64,000 nucleotides of DNA from Zymoseptoria tritici IPO323 (Eukaryota; Ascomycota; Dothideomycetes; Mycosphaerellales; Mycosphaerellaceae), in assembly GCF_000219625.1 (NCBI RefSeq), contig NC_018216.1, positions 2,046,001-2,110,000 on the forward strand, in the 5' to 3' direction. Positions within the stretch are counted from its first letter, which is position 1, and each line of letters starts with the position of its first letter. This document shows positions 9,119 to 20,237 of the stretch, piece after piece. The notes beneath the pieces were generated by a model. It made no database searches. It saw nothing but the letters and a program-made list of their open reading frames with translations, and was not told where the DNA came from. A program made the position numbers and the translations under genes.

Positions 9119-12100
9119 ATGGCAGGGAGCGAGAATGGAAGTGAACGTTCGTTGGCTGGTGCAGGTAGAGTGGTGGGAGCGAGGAGTGCGAGTCCGGCAA
9201 AGAGGAGTGCTACGGCGATGGAGGAAGGTGTTGTGGACTCAATAATGGACGAGAGCACGCCTCGCCCGGTGGAGGATGAGCAAGAGCAAGAGACGGTCAC
9301 ACATGTCGAGGATACGGCAATGTCGGGAATGACGCCGGCGAGTGTTGCGTTGGAAACGCAGGAGATGGACATTAACAGTGCCTCTACTTCGACAAACGGC
9401 AATGATTCGACAAGCACGTCAGCATCCAGCCTGTTGGAGGAGGTGTCGGAGAAGGCTCCCGCAGAAGATCAGCCGTTACCACCATCACAGAAAGAGCCAC
9501 ATTCGACTGAGCGAGTTGATGAACAGGTCGCGCATGTTACAAGACTAGGGCAAGCACAGTTGGATGAGGGCGTCAAAGGAGTCGTTGTGTCGTCAAAGTG
9601 GCTCGAGCGGGTCCTTTCACGAAGCACGGAAGGCTTGCAGAACCGCGAGTATCCAAAAGAAGCCCGCGACGGACTCGTGGGACCTATGGACAACTCTGAC
9701 ATTGTTCCTGAAGGTGCTTTCGAGAAGCCCTACCTGATGGATGTGTCGAAGGAAGCTTTCATTCCGCTCAAGCCTGGTCTCACCCTCAATTCGGAGATAC
9801 AAATCCTGCCCTTCGATGCGTACGGCTACATCATCAGCGAATATGGCCACGTTCATTCCAAGCCGATCATCCGGTATGCACACAATACTGCCAACTCCGG
9901 CAGCGACCAGCAAAACGTCGTCTACGAGCTATACCCTCCTGTCGTCACCATTCGCAAGGTCCCACGGCCAGATTCACAAGCGGAGGCCGTCAAGCCGAAG
10001 TCTGGAACCGGATCTCTGCCCGCGCTGAAATTGAAAAAAGAAGCACGCGATCGCAAGGAGGCTGATGCTGTCCGTCTGGTCTCGTCCAAGAGTGAAAAGG
10101 TCCAAAACTTCCTTGCTAGGTGCAAGGAGGCAGCGGGCATTTCTCGTGAGACCAAGGTCAAGGTATTCCGCTTGATTGATCCAACAATCCCTGCAGCCAA
10201 TCGCTCCGATAGTGCTCCGTCTGGCGTCCCATCGCCTCCCGATTCGAGGAGTACTTCTCCCGCGAGTACAACTGGTAACGTTCCAAAGCTTATTCTCGAC
10301 TCGGAGACTTTCGGCAAGATGAAGGGTGGTACGAATCTTGAGCCTTTGGAATTGAAGGATCAGACTGGCAATGTAAATTTCAATGGCGGCAGCATGAATG
10401 TGCAAATGGCTGGTGTTCACGAAGACATGACTCTGGTTTTGGAGGAGACCCTTGGCGGTATCCGTGCAGGACAATTCCAATCCGATGCGCAGAACAGCCT
10501 GAAGATTCCGAAGTCGGCCGGCTCGTTGCCTGCCTCGACGACTGCCTCTGGTCGAACAAGTCCTGCACCCGAGCGCATGATGACACGAGGTCGAGCACGA
10601 AAGGATGGACGACCGCCTGGCGTCGTTGGACTGCAGAACCTCGGTAATACCTGTTACATGAATTCAGCTCTGCAATGCATTCGCAGCGTCGAGGAGCTCG
10701 CCATCTTCTTCCTCACCAAGAAATACAAGAAGGAGATCAACAACGACAATCCGCTTGGACATCATGGTCGCATGGCAAATGCGTACCACAGCGTAATCGA
10801 GGGGATCTACGGCAACAACAACAACAGTTCCTTCAGGCCGAGCCACTTCAAGACTGCTCTTGGAAATGCACAGCCAATGTTCTCTGGCTATGGCCAGCAG
10901 GATTCGCAGGAATTCCTCAGCTTTCTGGTCGACGCACTTCACGAAGATCTGAACCGCATCAAGAAGAAGCCATATATCGAGAATCCGGACTCCAACGATG
11001 CTACCGTTCACCTTCCGGAAGCCATCATTGAGCTAGGTGAGACGTACCGCAACAACCATCGTCTACGAAACGACTCCGTCGCCATGGATCTTTTCAGCGG
11101 CTTCTACAAGAATAAAATGGAATGCCCCAAATGCGACAAAGTCAGCGTCACGTTCGATCCTTACTCCCTCCTCACCGTCCAGCTCCCTGTCAATGTCAGC
11201 TTCAACCATACAGTCGTCTTCGTGCCCCTCCAGGGACCGCCTGTTCGCCAACGCGTGGACATCGATAACAACGCCACCGTCAAGGCGCTCAAGGAGTCCG
11301 TTGCCAGCAAGCACCCCGGTGTCGAGGCCAGCCGAACAACGGCAGTTGAAATATGGCATAAAAAGGTCTACAATGTGTTCGATGATCGGCTGAGCCTCCA
11401 AGAAGCAGCTATCAAAAGCCACGATGACATCTTCATTTACGAGCTTGACGGCGTGCCAACAAATCCTGCCACGGCGGACAAGTACAGCTCCTACATGAGC
11501 AAGCGCGAAAAGGTTCCGGCTGGTGGCATGGATGCGCCGCAAGCGGACTGCTTTGCTGTACCAATCATCCATCGACTGCAGGGCTCCAGAAATCCATCAG
11601 ATGAGATAATGTATCCGTTGTTCATCACGGTCACGAGAGAAGAGGCGAAGGACTACGATGTGATTCTCAAGAAGACTCTGCAAGCAGTTGCGAACATGAC
11701 TACCCGACCCATCTTGAAGGAGTTCACCGAGGCATCAGTCGTGAAGAAGGATGACAGCGAGGCCGAAATGGTCGATGCCGAGCCTGCTCCGAACGAGGAC
11801 TCCGCCGGCGTCAGCGACCATTCCGCGCAGTCAGAGGATGGCTACGTCAATGTGTCGCACGCTTCGGCGGCGACCGACTCCCAGATCTTGACAAACGGCA
11901 CCAGCGCCATGCAGATTGATGAACCTGGCGAAGACGCTGGCGTGCCGCATGGATTCATGGACCCGGAGTACTTCCTCTCTCCAGCTTTGCGAACTCATCT
12001 TTTCGAGATGAAATATTCGTCAAACAACAACGACAATTTGTACCCAGGGAACAACACCTCTTACAATAGCTATGTCCATCCTATGGTTGGTCGTGTCAAA

Positions 12101-13777
12101 GCGCTTTCACGAAGGAGTTCGACGCAGTCGAGTCGGTCTGATGAAACCTCTTCGACCACAAACGGCACCGCGAAGAGCGAGGAGAGCGATGCGGATGACG
12201 ACGAGGAGCGACCAGACATTGTTGTTGGCGAGTCAAGTCTGTCTGCAGAGCACGTCTCTGACAGTAGCGACGAACTTAATGGCCCGAACACTATCATGGA
12301 GCCCAGCGCTAGAGAGGAGAATGTGCGTGGCGGTCGTGGAAAACGCAACAAGAACAAGAAATATGGTGGCAAGAAGGGCAAGCGCGGAGGCCAACAAAAT
12401 CGCAACAGCAACAGAAATCCGACGTTCGGTTTCCCCGCCGCCAAGCCTCGAGCAGACGACGACTCCAACCCGTACTACATTCAGCTCGGTGAGACGATCG
12501 TTCTTGACTGGAAGGCCGAAGCCGTAAACGCACTGTTCGAGGGCGGGGACAATGATGCAGACGGACTTCGCGGCCGTCGTACCATGGATGACGAAGGTAG
12601 GCACGGCCCTATCTTCGATGATCCTGAGCTCGAGGCTCGTGTCGCTAAGCGCGCTCGACGCCACAAGCATGGTGTTACTCTTGAGGAATGCTTCGCGGAG
12701 ACTGGCAAGCGCGAGGTTCTCTCCGAGGACAATACATGGTTTTGCAATCGATGCAAGGACCACCGTCGCGCGGCCAAGACGCTCGAGATCTGGACGTTGC
12801 CGGACATTCTGGTCGTTCACCTGAAGCGTTTCGGCGGCGGTCGTGGCTCCCGTGACAAGCTGGACATCAACGTCGAATTCCCGATCGAAGGCCTGGACAT
12901 GACTGACAAGGTGGGTCTGAAGGAGGACGGCAAGGAATACATCTACGACCTCTTCGCCATCGATCTGCACTTCGGCGGCCTCGGAGGTGGCCACTACACT
13001 GCCATGGCCAAGAATTGGGAGACCGGCGATTGGTATGACTACAACGACGCCTCGTGCAGCAAGATCACCGACCTCGAGCGACTGCAACAGTCCGCCGCCT
13101 ACTTGCTCTTCTACCGTCGTCGCTCAAATACGCCTCTCGGCAATGCGGACTTGCAGGAACTTGTCAACAAGTACAAGAATCCCTCGTCCGACGATGAGGA
13201 GCTTGACGCGGGGGAAGGTCAGCTCGGCGGCCCAATACGCTCATCGCATGGGCCGTCGAGCGGTTCACAAGTCGGAGTCGGAACCGCGGATACGCCGAGG
13301 AGTCTACTGGGAACGTCACTCCTGGACGGAACGGCGGTCGGAGGTGGTGGAATTGGGGCAGTCGAGAGGAATCTGAATCCGAGGAGGATCACTAATTTCA
13401 GCGCCGATGACGCACTACCCTCGTACTCTGCTAGTGGCGCGACGTGGGGATTTGACGGATTGAGAACGGATGCTGTTCTGGGTGGAGGAGCGGAAGGCGA
13501 TGATGACGATGATGGAGCGAGCACGACTGCGCAGGGGTTCCGGGACAATGATTCTGGGATGGGAGACGACACGCCTCCTTTGCTCACTGTTTCGGATGGC
13601 GAGTGGATTGACGACGACGCTTCCGATGAAGTCGAGGAAATGAGTCGGGACATATTCGACCCGCCGTCGCGGCGAGGCTCAGTGCTTGCCCGGGAGCTTG
13701 AGGCGGACTTCAGAGAGGCGGATGAGCCGGAAGCGGTGGACATCACGCTGCCCGGGCAGGAGGACCTGTACGATTAA
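9119..13777 (+). CDS. UBP12: Ubiquitin carboxyl-terminal hydrolase, UBP12/USP15 type
   Basis: From the first available ATG the protein is 1552 aa, single exon. It would deubiquitinate substrates as a cysteine protease. The N-terminus is disordered, followed by a DUSP-like domain (residues ~140-260, with VVSSKWLERVLSR). The USP catalytic domain is split by a long insert. Its Cys box is NLGNTCYMNSALQC (nucleophile Cys ~512) and its His box GGGHYTAMAKN (His ~1292), followed by WYDYNDASCSKI carrying the third catalytic position. The insert contains a CPKC and a CNRC pair, consistent with a structural zinc, a ubiquitin-like segment, and a basic GKRNKNKKYGGKKGKR patch. The C-terminus is acidic and disordered. 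Yeast Ubp12 is about 1254 aa. The start is uncertain because the upstream leader has no ATG but remains open in frame. Confidence 0.9.
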   Translation: MAGSENGSERSLAGAGRVVGARSASPAKRSATAMEEGVVDSIMDESTPRPVEDEQEQETVTHVEDTAMSGMTPASVALETQEMDINSASTSTNGNDSTSTSASSLLEEVSEKAPAEDQPLPPSQKEPHSTERVDEQVAHVTRLGQAQLDEGVKGVVVSSKWLERVLSRSTEGLQNREYPKEARDGLVGPMDNSDIVPEGAFEKPYLMDVSKEAFIPLKPGLTLNSEIQILPFDAYGYIISEYGHVHSKPIIRYAHNTANSGSDQQNVVYELYPPVVTIRKVPRPDSQAEAVKPKSGTGSLPALKLKKEARDRKEADAVRLVSSKSEKVQNFLARCKEAAGISRETKVKVFRLIDPTIPAANRSDSAPSGVPSPPDSRSTSPASTTGNVPKLILDSETFGKMKGGTNLEPLELKDQTGNVNFNGGSMNVQMAGVHEDMTLVLEETLGGIRAGQFQSDAQNSLKIPKSAGSLPASTTASGRTSPAPERMMTRGRARKDGRPPGVVGLQNLGNTCYMNSALQCIRSVEELAIFFLTKKYKKEINNDNPLGHHGRMANAYHSVIEGIYGNNNNSSFRPSHFKTALGNAQPMFSGYGQQDSQEFLSFLVDALHEDLNRIKKKPYIENPDSNDATVHLPEAIIELGETYRNNHRLRNDSVAMDLFSGFYKNKMECPKCDKVSVTFDPYSLLTVQLPVNVSFNHTVVFVPLQGPPVRQRVDIDNNATVKALKESVASKHPGVEASRTTAVEIWHKKVYNVFDDRLSLQEAAIKSHDDIFIYELDGVPTNPATADKYSSYMSKREKVPAGGMDAPQADCFAVPIIHRLQGSRNPSDEIMYPLFITVTREEAKDYDVILKKTLQAVANMTTRPILKEFTEASVVKKDDSEAEMVDAEPAPNEDSAGVSDHSAQSEDGYVNVSHASAATDSQILTNGTSAMQIDEPGEDAGVPHGFMDPEYFLSPALRTHLFEMKYSSNNNDNLYPGNNTSYNSYVHPMVGRVKALSRRSSTQSSRSDETSSTTNGTAKSEESDADDDEERPDIVVGESSLSAEHVSDSSDELNGPNTIMEPSAREENVRGGRGKRNKNKKYGGKKGKRGGQQNRNSNRNPTFGFPAAKPRADDDSNPYYIQLGETIVLDWKAEAVNALFEGGDNDADGLRGRRTMDDEGRHGPIFDDPELEARVAKRARRHKHGVTLEECFAETGKREVLSEDNTWFCNRCKDHRRAAKTLEIWTLPDILVVHLKRFGGGRGSRDKLDINVEFPIEGLDMTDKVGLKEDGKEYIYDLFAIDLHFGGLGGGHYTAMAKNWETGDWYDYNDASCSKITDLERLQQSAAYLLFYRRRSNTPLGNADLQELVNKYKNPSSDDEELDAGEGQLGGPIRSSHGPSSGSQVGVGTADTPRSLLGTSLLDGTAVGGGGIGAVERNLNPRRITNFSADDALPSYSASGATWGFDGLRTDAVLGGGAEGDDDDDGASTTAQGFRDNDSGMGDDTPPLLTVSDGEWIDDDASDEVEEMSRDIFDPPSRRGSVLARELEADFREADEPEAVDITLPGQEDLYD

Positions 13778-14421
13778 GGGCATGAGACAACATGGGCGTT
13801 CGGCGTTTTGTTGCCTGAGATGGCACGTCTTAGGCGGAACAACTGTGCGAAGGGCGTGGTATTCTTGCTTGCGGCATAGAGATCATGATGAGAGAAGGCG
13901 GATTGCCTGAGCCATTGAGGCTTGCTCATGGTATGATGTGATTGAGGGTCTAGCTCGCATGCATAAATCAATACGAAGGATATGAACAACATCACTTCTT
14001 GGTATGACCTCTCTGTCTGGGCGAGCCTATTGTCTGTCAAGATGTTGAAGATCAACTACGTAGGCCGCCCTCAGCTGACTTCGACTGCTTGTAAAAGTGG
14101 ACGCCAAGACTATCACATGCAAATTCTGGCTAACTTGAACATATTTCTGGATCCAGGTTCAGAGCAGCATATACACGAGCAAGAGAGGCTTAGAGCGCCA
14201 TGACGGAATCAGCAAACATCATAGTCAGTGGGATGAGTGATCTACTGGCAAGCAACCTGGTCCAGTGAATGATCGTGTCGGCAGACGATCCAACGACTCA
14301 GTCAATATGAAGAGCAAACAGCAGCACTTTGATCGCCTTCGATCCTTGATGGTTGATTGCAACCATCATATTGTCGAACAGACAAGTCCTGCTCCTAGCA
14401 AGTATCAATACCGCCAACGCC
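13778..14421. other. Intergenic, no gene seen
   Basis: AT-richer than its surroundings, with only short unsupported open frames. It must contain the terminator of the deubiquitinase gene and the promoter of the membrane-protein gene. Confidence 0.5.
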
Positions 14422-15817
14422 ATGACAACAGTCTTGTTTAGACCCCTCGAGTCTGCCTCCCTATGGACGCAAGCAGTCCCCAACAAATCTCCAACCTTGA
14501 TAATCATCTCCATCATCTTCTTCTCTTTGACAACCCTCATCTTCGCAACCCGCCTCGCCTGGCGCCTCCACCACCACCAACGCGGCTGGGACGACCTCTT
14601 CGCGATCCTCGCCTTCATAACCCTAACCATCCAAACCGCATTCGGGATTACAGCAGCACACTACGGCTTCGGCAAACATCGATCGGACATCCTGAGCACC
14701 TTCAGCCATGCCATGTTCTACTTCTATCTATACCAGATATGTTACAAGCTCCTGGGCGGGTTCACGAAGCTGACGTTTTGTGCTTTGTATCTGGCAATTT
14801 TCCCACCATCGCACAAGAACAAGTGGTTTCGACGGGTGGTATGGCTCACGGCGGACGTGACGGTCATGGGCATGGTTGCGTTCACCCTGGCGACGATTTG
14901 GCAGTGTACGCCTGTGCGGAAGGCCTGGCATCCAGAGATGGTGGGGAGATGTATCGACAACCTGAGGTTTTGGTATGCGTATGCGGCTTTCAATACGTTT
15001 ATGGATATCGTGGTGAGTACCCAGAAGTTCGCCACGGAGAGAACAATCGAGTAGCCGCTGATGAGTGCAGGTTTACATCCTCCCGATACCAGTCATTGGC
15101 AGCCTCCAGGTCTCCACCCGCACCAGGGCCGGGTTGCTCTCCATGTTCGGTCTTGGAGCGTTGGTCATCGCAGCCTCTATCGTGCGGATGGTGATGCTCA
15201 AAGGGAGCGCAGAATCATTCGATGATCCGACTTGGGGCTCGATGCCCGCGCTGTTGTGGACAGAGGTCGAAGCCAATCTGGCGGTGATTGTGTGTTCTCT
15301 GCCGGCCTTGCGGATGCTGGGCGTGAAGATTTGGAGGGCTATCAGGAGCAGATCACTCTCCGCAACCGAGCTCAACGGGACAGCTGAGACTCGTAAAGGT
15401 GCTGCGAAGATTGTTGGAGAAGCGGAGAACGGATTGAGGCTGGGCAGTTTCACTCGGATCCGATACTCGCCTCCCTCTTCGCCGCCGGCAACGAAGAGCC
15501 ATCCTTTCAAGCGCAAGCGGTTGGCCGACGGTCCTCTCGAGTATCGGGAGCAGTCGCCGTTCGATCGATTGTATTCGACAATGCGTCTAGGTCCTTCTCT
15601 TAGTGAGAGCAAGGAGAGTCTGGAACCACGGCAGAGCTTGGCATCGAAGCTAGATTGGGGTGGAGCGATCCACAAGAGCACTGAGGTCAAGGTGGAGAGT
15701 AGGAGTCGAGACTCGATGGCTCTTGAGCAGAGTGTGCAGACCAAGCCAATGGAGTGTGGCGCAGCGACCTTGGAAGATGTGTTGAAGGCGGGACCGCGGG
15801 CGGGACCGCGAAAATAA
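14422..15817 (+). CDS. Fungal rhodopsin-domain (PTH11-like) integral membrane protein, 2 exons
   Basis: Exons are 14422-15012 and 15071-15817; the 58-nt intron has a GTGAGT donor and TGCAG acceptor and is phase 0. The product is 445 aa. Seven hydrophobic segments span roughly residues 20-275. The typical motifs of the fungal rhodopsin-domain family are present: WDDLFAILAF after helix 2, YQICYKLLGGFTKL, a Cys/Trp-containing extracellular segment (WQCTPVRKAWHPE), and a C-terminal PALLWTEVEANLAVIVCSLP. The cytosolic tail (~280-445) is basic and Ser-rich. No CFEM domain precedes it. These proteins are often called PTH11-like GPCRs, but most have no known ligand; signalling or surface sensing is inference. 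The upstream in-frame TTG at 14353 is not a credible start. Confidence 0.85.
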
Positions 15818-16036
15818 TATGGTGCTCATGATACAGTATTTGCCGCTCTGATAATGCATCCTTCCTTGTTCCCTGTCGTCTTCACGTCAGTGCGCAAACC
15901 ACACGAAGTCATTGATGCTCAAGAGATGCCTTTGAGTGCCATAATTGAGCTACATCAGCTTTTGGAAGATCCGCCGAACGCCGCGCTAATAGCAACAAAT
16001 TCAAAACTAACCCCTTCGATTCTGTTGTCTCCGAGG

Positions 16037-17350
16037 TCAGACATCCTGGAATTCAAGCTCGTCATCATCCGCGTCGCTCGCAGCCGGAGTGTCTTTCGAG
16101 CTCGGCTCCTCGATGCGGACTCTCTTTGTCTCACGCTCGTCGTCTGTCGCATTGCTACTCTCGACATTCGCAGGTGTGTTAAAGCCCGTGGTGCTGGCTG
16201 TCTTGCCATTGAGAGGGGTGCCACCAACATCGACGTCCTCAAACTCGTCCTCTTCGTCATCGTCATCTTCTTCCTCTTCCTCCTTGGCTTCTTGCGCTTC
16301 CTTCTCTCGCGCTCGCGCCAATTCGTCCCAGTATGCGGCCATGACATCTTCGTCACCTGCAGCAGAGGGCTTCTTCTCTTCGTTATCCTCGTCCTTGATG
16401 ACAGCTGCGTGCTGTTCGCGTTCTTTTCGCAGCCTTTCCTCCTTGGCACCAACTGCAGTGATATCGCCGGTGATTGTGCTCTTCGAGATCCAGTCAGGCA
16501 AAGCGTTCTGGCGAGCCTCTGCAGCCTTCCTCGCTTCAGCCTCCGCGGCCTTGCTCTCCCGCTTGACGTCCTCGTCATCCTGAACTTCGACCGCAATTCG
16601 CTCCGGCTGCAGTACGAGACCTTTGGTGCTCTGCAGATTTCTATTCGGCAGGTCCACGATCTCAGTGCGGGAGCCAGGGTTCGTGTCTGATTTCTGAATC
16701 GGTTTCATCTTGCTCAGAGCCATTTCGAAATCATTCTCGGGAACATCGGTAGCGTCGATCTTCTGCATAAGCTTGAGCAATTTCTCCAGCTGATTGTTCA
16801 GCCGTTTCATGCTCTGATTCTCGTTCGCAAGCTCATCTTCCTCCACAGGATCCAGCACGTGCCCGCACATGTGGCAGAGGAACTCTCCGGTAGTTGGCGA
16901 AATATTGTCCATAACGTCAATCTCTGCGTACTGGCTTTTGCACCTTGGACAAGAGAGATCCTTCCTCTCCGTCGTCGGCATTCCCAAACTTTCAATGTGC
17001 TTGTTCAGCCGATACATGCGATACTTGATGCTGTCGATGGCGCGATGAAAGTTGAGATAGTACCATTGTCGATGAGTGACTCGTTCTTTGCCGGCCTGCG
17101 GCGCACCTCCATAATATCCTCCCGTGCCATCTGTGCGTCGCTCAGCTCGGTTTTGTACTGTGACCAGTCCATCTTCACGAAGACGTCCTATTGTCTTGTG
17201 AAGACCTTTGGTCTGCACGCCGAGGAGCTGCGCAAGGTCGCTATCCTGGAGGGTCGAGTGGAGTACGAGCGCATCTATGGCGATTATGTGTTCGGTTTGG
17301 TAGAATGCGCGCACGACGGTCCGGATCAGAGAATGAGCGAGGTCGGTCAT
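16037..17350 (-). CDS. TFA1: Transcription initiation factor TFIIE alpha subunit
   Basis: Single exon, 437 aa from the ATG at 17350. TFIIE-alpha recruits and regulates TFIIH at RNA polymerase II promoters. The N-terminal winged-helix domain spans ~1-115 (SDLAQLLGVQTKGLHKTIGRL). The zinc ribbon has CPRC (Cys134, Cys137) and CHMCG (Cys159, Cys162). A helical segment follows (~175-205), then a charged linker and a strongly acidic C-terminal part with runs of Glu/Asp (~365-385) and an acidic end, as in yeast Tfa1, where it contacts TFIIH. The frame is open 28 codons further upstream, but the family starts at MTDLAHSLIRTVVRAFY. It is divergent from PUS1. Confidence 0.93.
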   Translation of the reverse strand: MTDLAHSLIRTVVRAFYQTEHIIAIDALVLHSTLQDSDLAQLLGVQTKGLHKTIGRLREDGLVTVQNRAERRTDGTGGYYGGAPQAGKERVTHRQWYYLNFHRAIDSIKYRMYRLNKHIESLGMPTTERKDLSCPRCKSQYAEIDVMDNISPTTGEFLCHMCGHVLDPVEEDELANENQSMKRLNNQLEKLLKLMQKIDATDVPENDFEMALSKMKPIQKSDTNPGSRTEIVDLPNRNLQSTKGLVLQPERIAVEVQDDEDVKRESKAAEAEARKAAEARQNALPDWISKSTITGDITAVGAKEERLRKEREQHAAVIKDEDNEEKKPSAAGDEDVMAAYWDELARAREKEAQEAKEEEEEDDDDEEDEFEDVDVGGTPLNGKTASTTGFNTPANVESSNATDDERETKRVRIEEPSSKDTPAASDADDDELEFQDV

Positions 17351-17613
17351 GATGGCGGTGGCGGAGTATTTTACCGATGGCGATGTTCCATGTATCGGTC
17401 GGCGGTAAGGACGGGCGTTGGACAACACTCGCAATCAAGCGGTGCTGTGTGGAATGAAGAAAGTGAAGTGCAGTTGGATGGCGGGCATGTGAGATCTGGA
17501 TGCGGCCCGATTTTCCGCCCCCACTTTGAGATCTCGAGCTTCTTCGAGAGCTCTTCTTGAATTTTGCTTTCTCCAACACCGATATTGTCACCGATGATCA
17601 TAAGCTGCTCACC
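17351..17613. promoter_or_regulatory. 263-bp divergent promoter between TFA1 and PUS1
   Basis: Start codons of opposite genes lie 263 bp apart with no other coding sequence, so both promoters and leaders must share this interval. No obvious TATA box was seen. Confidence 0.6.
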
Positions 17614-19665
17614 ATGGAGCACTCTACAGCGATTCTCGAGGATGCTAATCGTAAGATCGAAGCTGCTGCGAAGTCGGCCGAGACTGGCGGATCCAGCAAC
17701 ACCCAGACTGATGGCACATCGAATGACCGCGACAATGACGACCGCCCGAGGAATTTCAACAACGATCGCGGCAAGAAGCGGAAGGGCGCTTTCAACGACA
17801 AGCCGATGCGGCACGGAAGTAGAGGAGGAGGAGGAAGGGGTGGACGTAACGACAATAAGCGCCATAAGAAGGGCGATATGGGAAGAGGGGAGTACTTGTA
17901 CGTATTCTCAGTCTTCCATTGCCATGCATGACTGACTCTGACCTCAAGTGACACGAACCCAGACCGTCGACAGAAAAACACTGATGCGCAGGAGCGTCGT
18001 TTGAGGGACGGTGCACAAGGGCAAGGCATTATCTTCCCAAAAGAGGAGATCGAAGCGGAACAGCGACGACCGAAGCATAAAGTTGCCGTGATGATCGGCT
18101 ACTCTGGGACTGGTTACAAGGGCATGCAGATCTCGGGAAGTGAGAAGACCATTGAAGGTGACCTTTTCGAGGCCTTCGTCAGGGCGGGTGCCATTAGCAA
18201 GGCCAATGCAGAGGACCCGAAGAAGAGCAGTTTCGTGCGGTGTGCAAGAACGGATAAAGGTGTACATGCTGCCGGGAACATGATCAGTCTCAAACTGATC
18301 GTGGAGGATGAGAACATCGTCGAGAAGATCAACGCAGAGCTGAGTTCGCAGATTCGCGTGTGGGGTATCGAGAGGACGATCGGAAGCTTCTCATGCTACC
18401 AAGCGTGTGACAGCCGATGGTACGAATACCTGATCCCGTCACACGCATTTTTACCTCCACACCCAAGTGGATGGCTGGCGAAGCAGCTGGAAGCATTAGC
18501 AGATCAGGCCGATGATCGGGCAGGTTACGAATCTCGACAGGAGGAAGTGAAGGGATTTTGGGAAAAGGTGGACGAAGAGCATATCAAGCCTATTCTGGAT
18601 AGCATCGATGAGGACATACGGTGGGATGTTGTCAAAGCGCTCCAGGGCGAGGAAGAAGCCAGCGCAAAAGTCGTGCAAAGCGAGGATACAGAGCAGGTGG
18701 CCAAAATTGGATCGACAGTACGAGATGCCGCCGTGAAGATCGAGCCGGAGGCTGAGAAAACTGAGGAGGCCGCAATAATCATCAACCAGCCTGCACAAGG
18801 AGGAGCCGAGAATTCTGTCGACGTGAAGGTTGAACAAGACGAGACAAAGCCGGTGAAGTCTGAGGAGGGTGCAGCGGCAGATGCTGAGAAGACCACGACT
18901 GTCGCGAAGCCACAAGCAACCCCAGAGGAGATCGACCGAACGCAACGTCTGCGTGCAGCCACTCGCCGCCTTCGTAATGCATACACAGCGGCCAAGCGTC
19001 ACTACCGCATTCCCACGAGACGCATTGAGCGCATCCAAGATGCTCTGTCTCAATACGTCGGCACTCGCAACTACCACAACTACACCATTCAAAAGACGTA
19101 CAAAGATCCCAGTGCGAAGCGTCACATCAAGTCCTTCACAGTCAATCCCAAGCCGATCCTCATTGGCGAAGGACCCGACGAAGAGAAGAGCGAATGGCTG
19201 AGTCTGAAGGTTCATGGCCAGAGCTTCATGATGCATCAAATTCGCAAGATGGTCGGCATGGTCACACTGCTCGTTCGCAGCGGCTCGAACATCAGGCCCA
19301 CTATGCTCGACAGCTTTTCGGAGAACCGCTACTCGATTCCCAAGGTTCCAGGTCTTGGTCTCCTGCTCGAGCGTCCGGTCTTTGACACATACAACAACCT
19401 TTCCGCAACTAAACATGGTCGCGAAAAGTTGATATTTTCCAAGTACGACAAAGATCTCGAGGCGTTCAAGGAGAGGGAGATCTACCAGAGAATCTTCCGT
19501 GAGGAGGAAGAGAGAAACGAGTTTGGGAGGTTCTTCAGTCACATTGACAACTTCAAAGATGGCTACTTTTTATACGTCACCTCGATGGGATTGGAGGCCA
19601 CGAAAGGATCTTCGAGGAAGCCTCTCGAGGAGAGCGGAGGAGAGGAGAGTGGTGGTGAGAACTGA
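17614..19665 (+). CDS. PUS1: tRNA pseudouridine synthase Pus1, 2 exons
   Basis: Exon 1 is 17614-17897 and exon 2 is 17949-19665; the 51-nt intron has donor GTACGT and acceptor TCAAG and joins in frame, giving 666 aa. Pus1 makes pseudouridine at several tRNA positions and in some other RNAs in the nucleus. The N-terminus is basic and Gly-rich (RGGGGRGGRNDNKRHKKG). The catalytic domain starts near residue 120 (VAVMIGYSGTGYKGMQ), with the catalytic Asp197 in CARTDKGVHAAGN. YYNYTIQ-like and MMHQIRKMVGM motifs of the TruA fold come later. Residues ~325-420 form an acidic, low-complexity insert between the two halves of the catalytic domain. The C-terminal helix region (FSKYDKDLEAFKE) is as in yeast Pus1 (544 aa). 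Confidence 0.93.
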
Positions 19666-19735
19666 GCGATGTTCAGGCTGAGTCCCTGACTGGGGTGCCT
19701 CCTATGAAAGAATAGCCACGTGCTCGATTCACGGC

Positions 19736-19807
19736 TGATGCAACTGGGTCTCTTCTGAGAACAACTTACGATTACTTGGGTTCGAATCCCTCGACTGCTC
19801 TGTTTTT
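19736..19807 (+). other. Pol III-like signals without a foldable tRNA
   Basis: A near-consensus A box (TGATGCAACTGG, one mismatch) at 19736-19747, a perfect B box (GGTTCGAATCC) at 19779-19789 and a T5 run at 19803-19807 have the order and spacing of a tRNA gene. However, the implied acceptor stem does not pair and the T stem has only three pairs. It may be a decayed tRNA, a tRNA-derived element or chance. It lies between PUS1 and the MFS gene in a region (19666-20259) where I see no other gene. Confidence 0.25.
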
Positions 19808-20237
19808 GCCCTTTCGGGCGACGTAAGGGAGTCCAATGATGTGACAAGCGCAACGAGAAGCCTCAAGAGTTGACGGCAGGCACTCGAAAGACGTCTACGT
19901 AGAATCACAATGTTTCATCTTTTTGCTATTGCGATCTCGACTTTCTGGAAGACACAACACTTTCAGTCCACCAACAACGGCAGGATGTATACATTTTCCA
20001 CCAAGTGAACAGGGCGCTGTCCACGACCAAAGTAAAGCCGGAGTTCAAACCTCCGCTTTCTCCCGACTCTTCATATACCGTTCTTCCCGCTCTATCCAAG
20101 GCGAGTTCTCCCACGCCTTACTACATGATCTGCAGCAGAACCTCCTCCTGCAGCTAGGCCGACGTCGGCAAGAGGTACAGTATTGAGCAGCGCTTCTTTC
20201 ATACATAACAAGAACCATATCCACCGTCAAACACGAA

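Noticed and set aside
12233..13087. 284-codon minus-strand frame opposite UBP12
   Set aside because: Lies over the conserved USP catalytic region and is explained by its codon use.
18496..19542. 348-codon minus-strand frame opposite PUS1
   Set aside because: Shadow of the conserved Pus1 frame; no start context or family resemblance.
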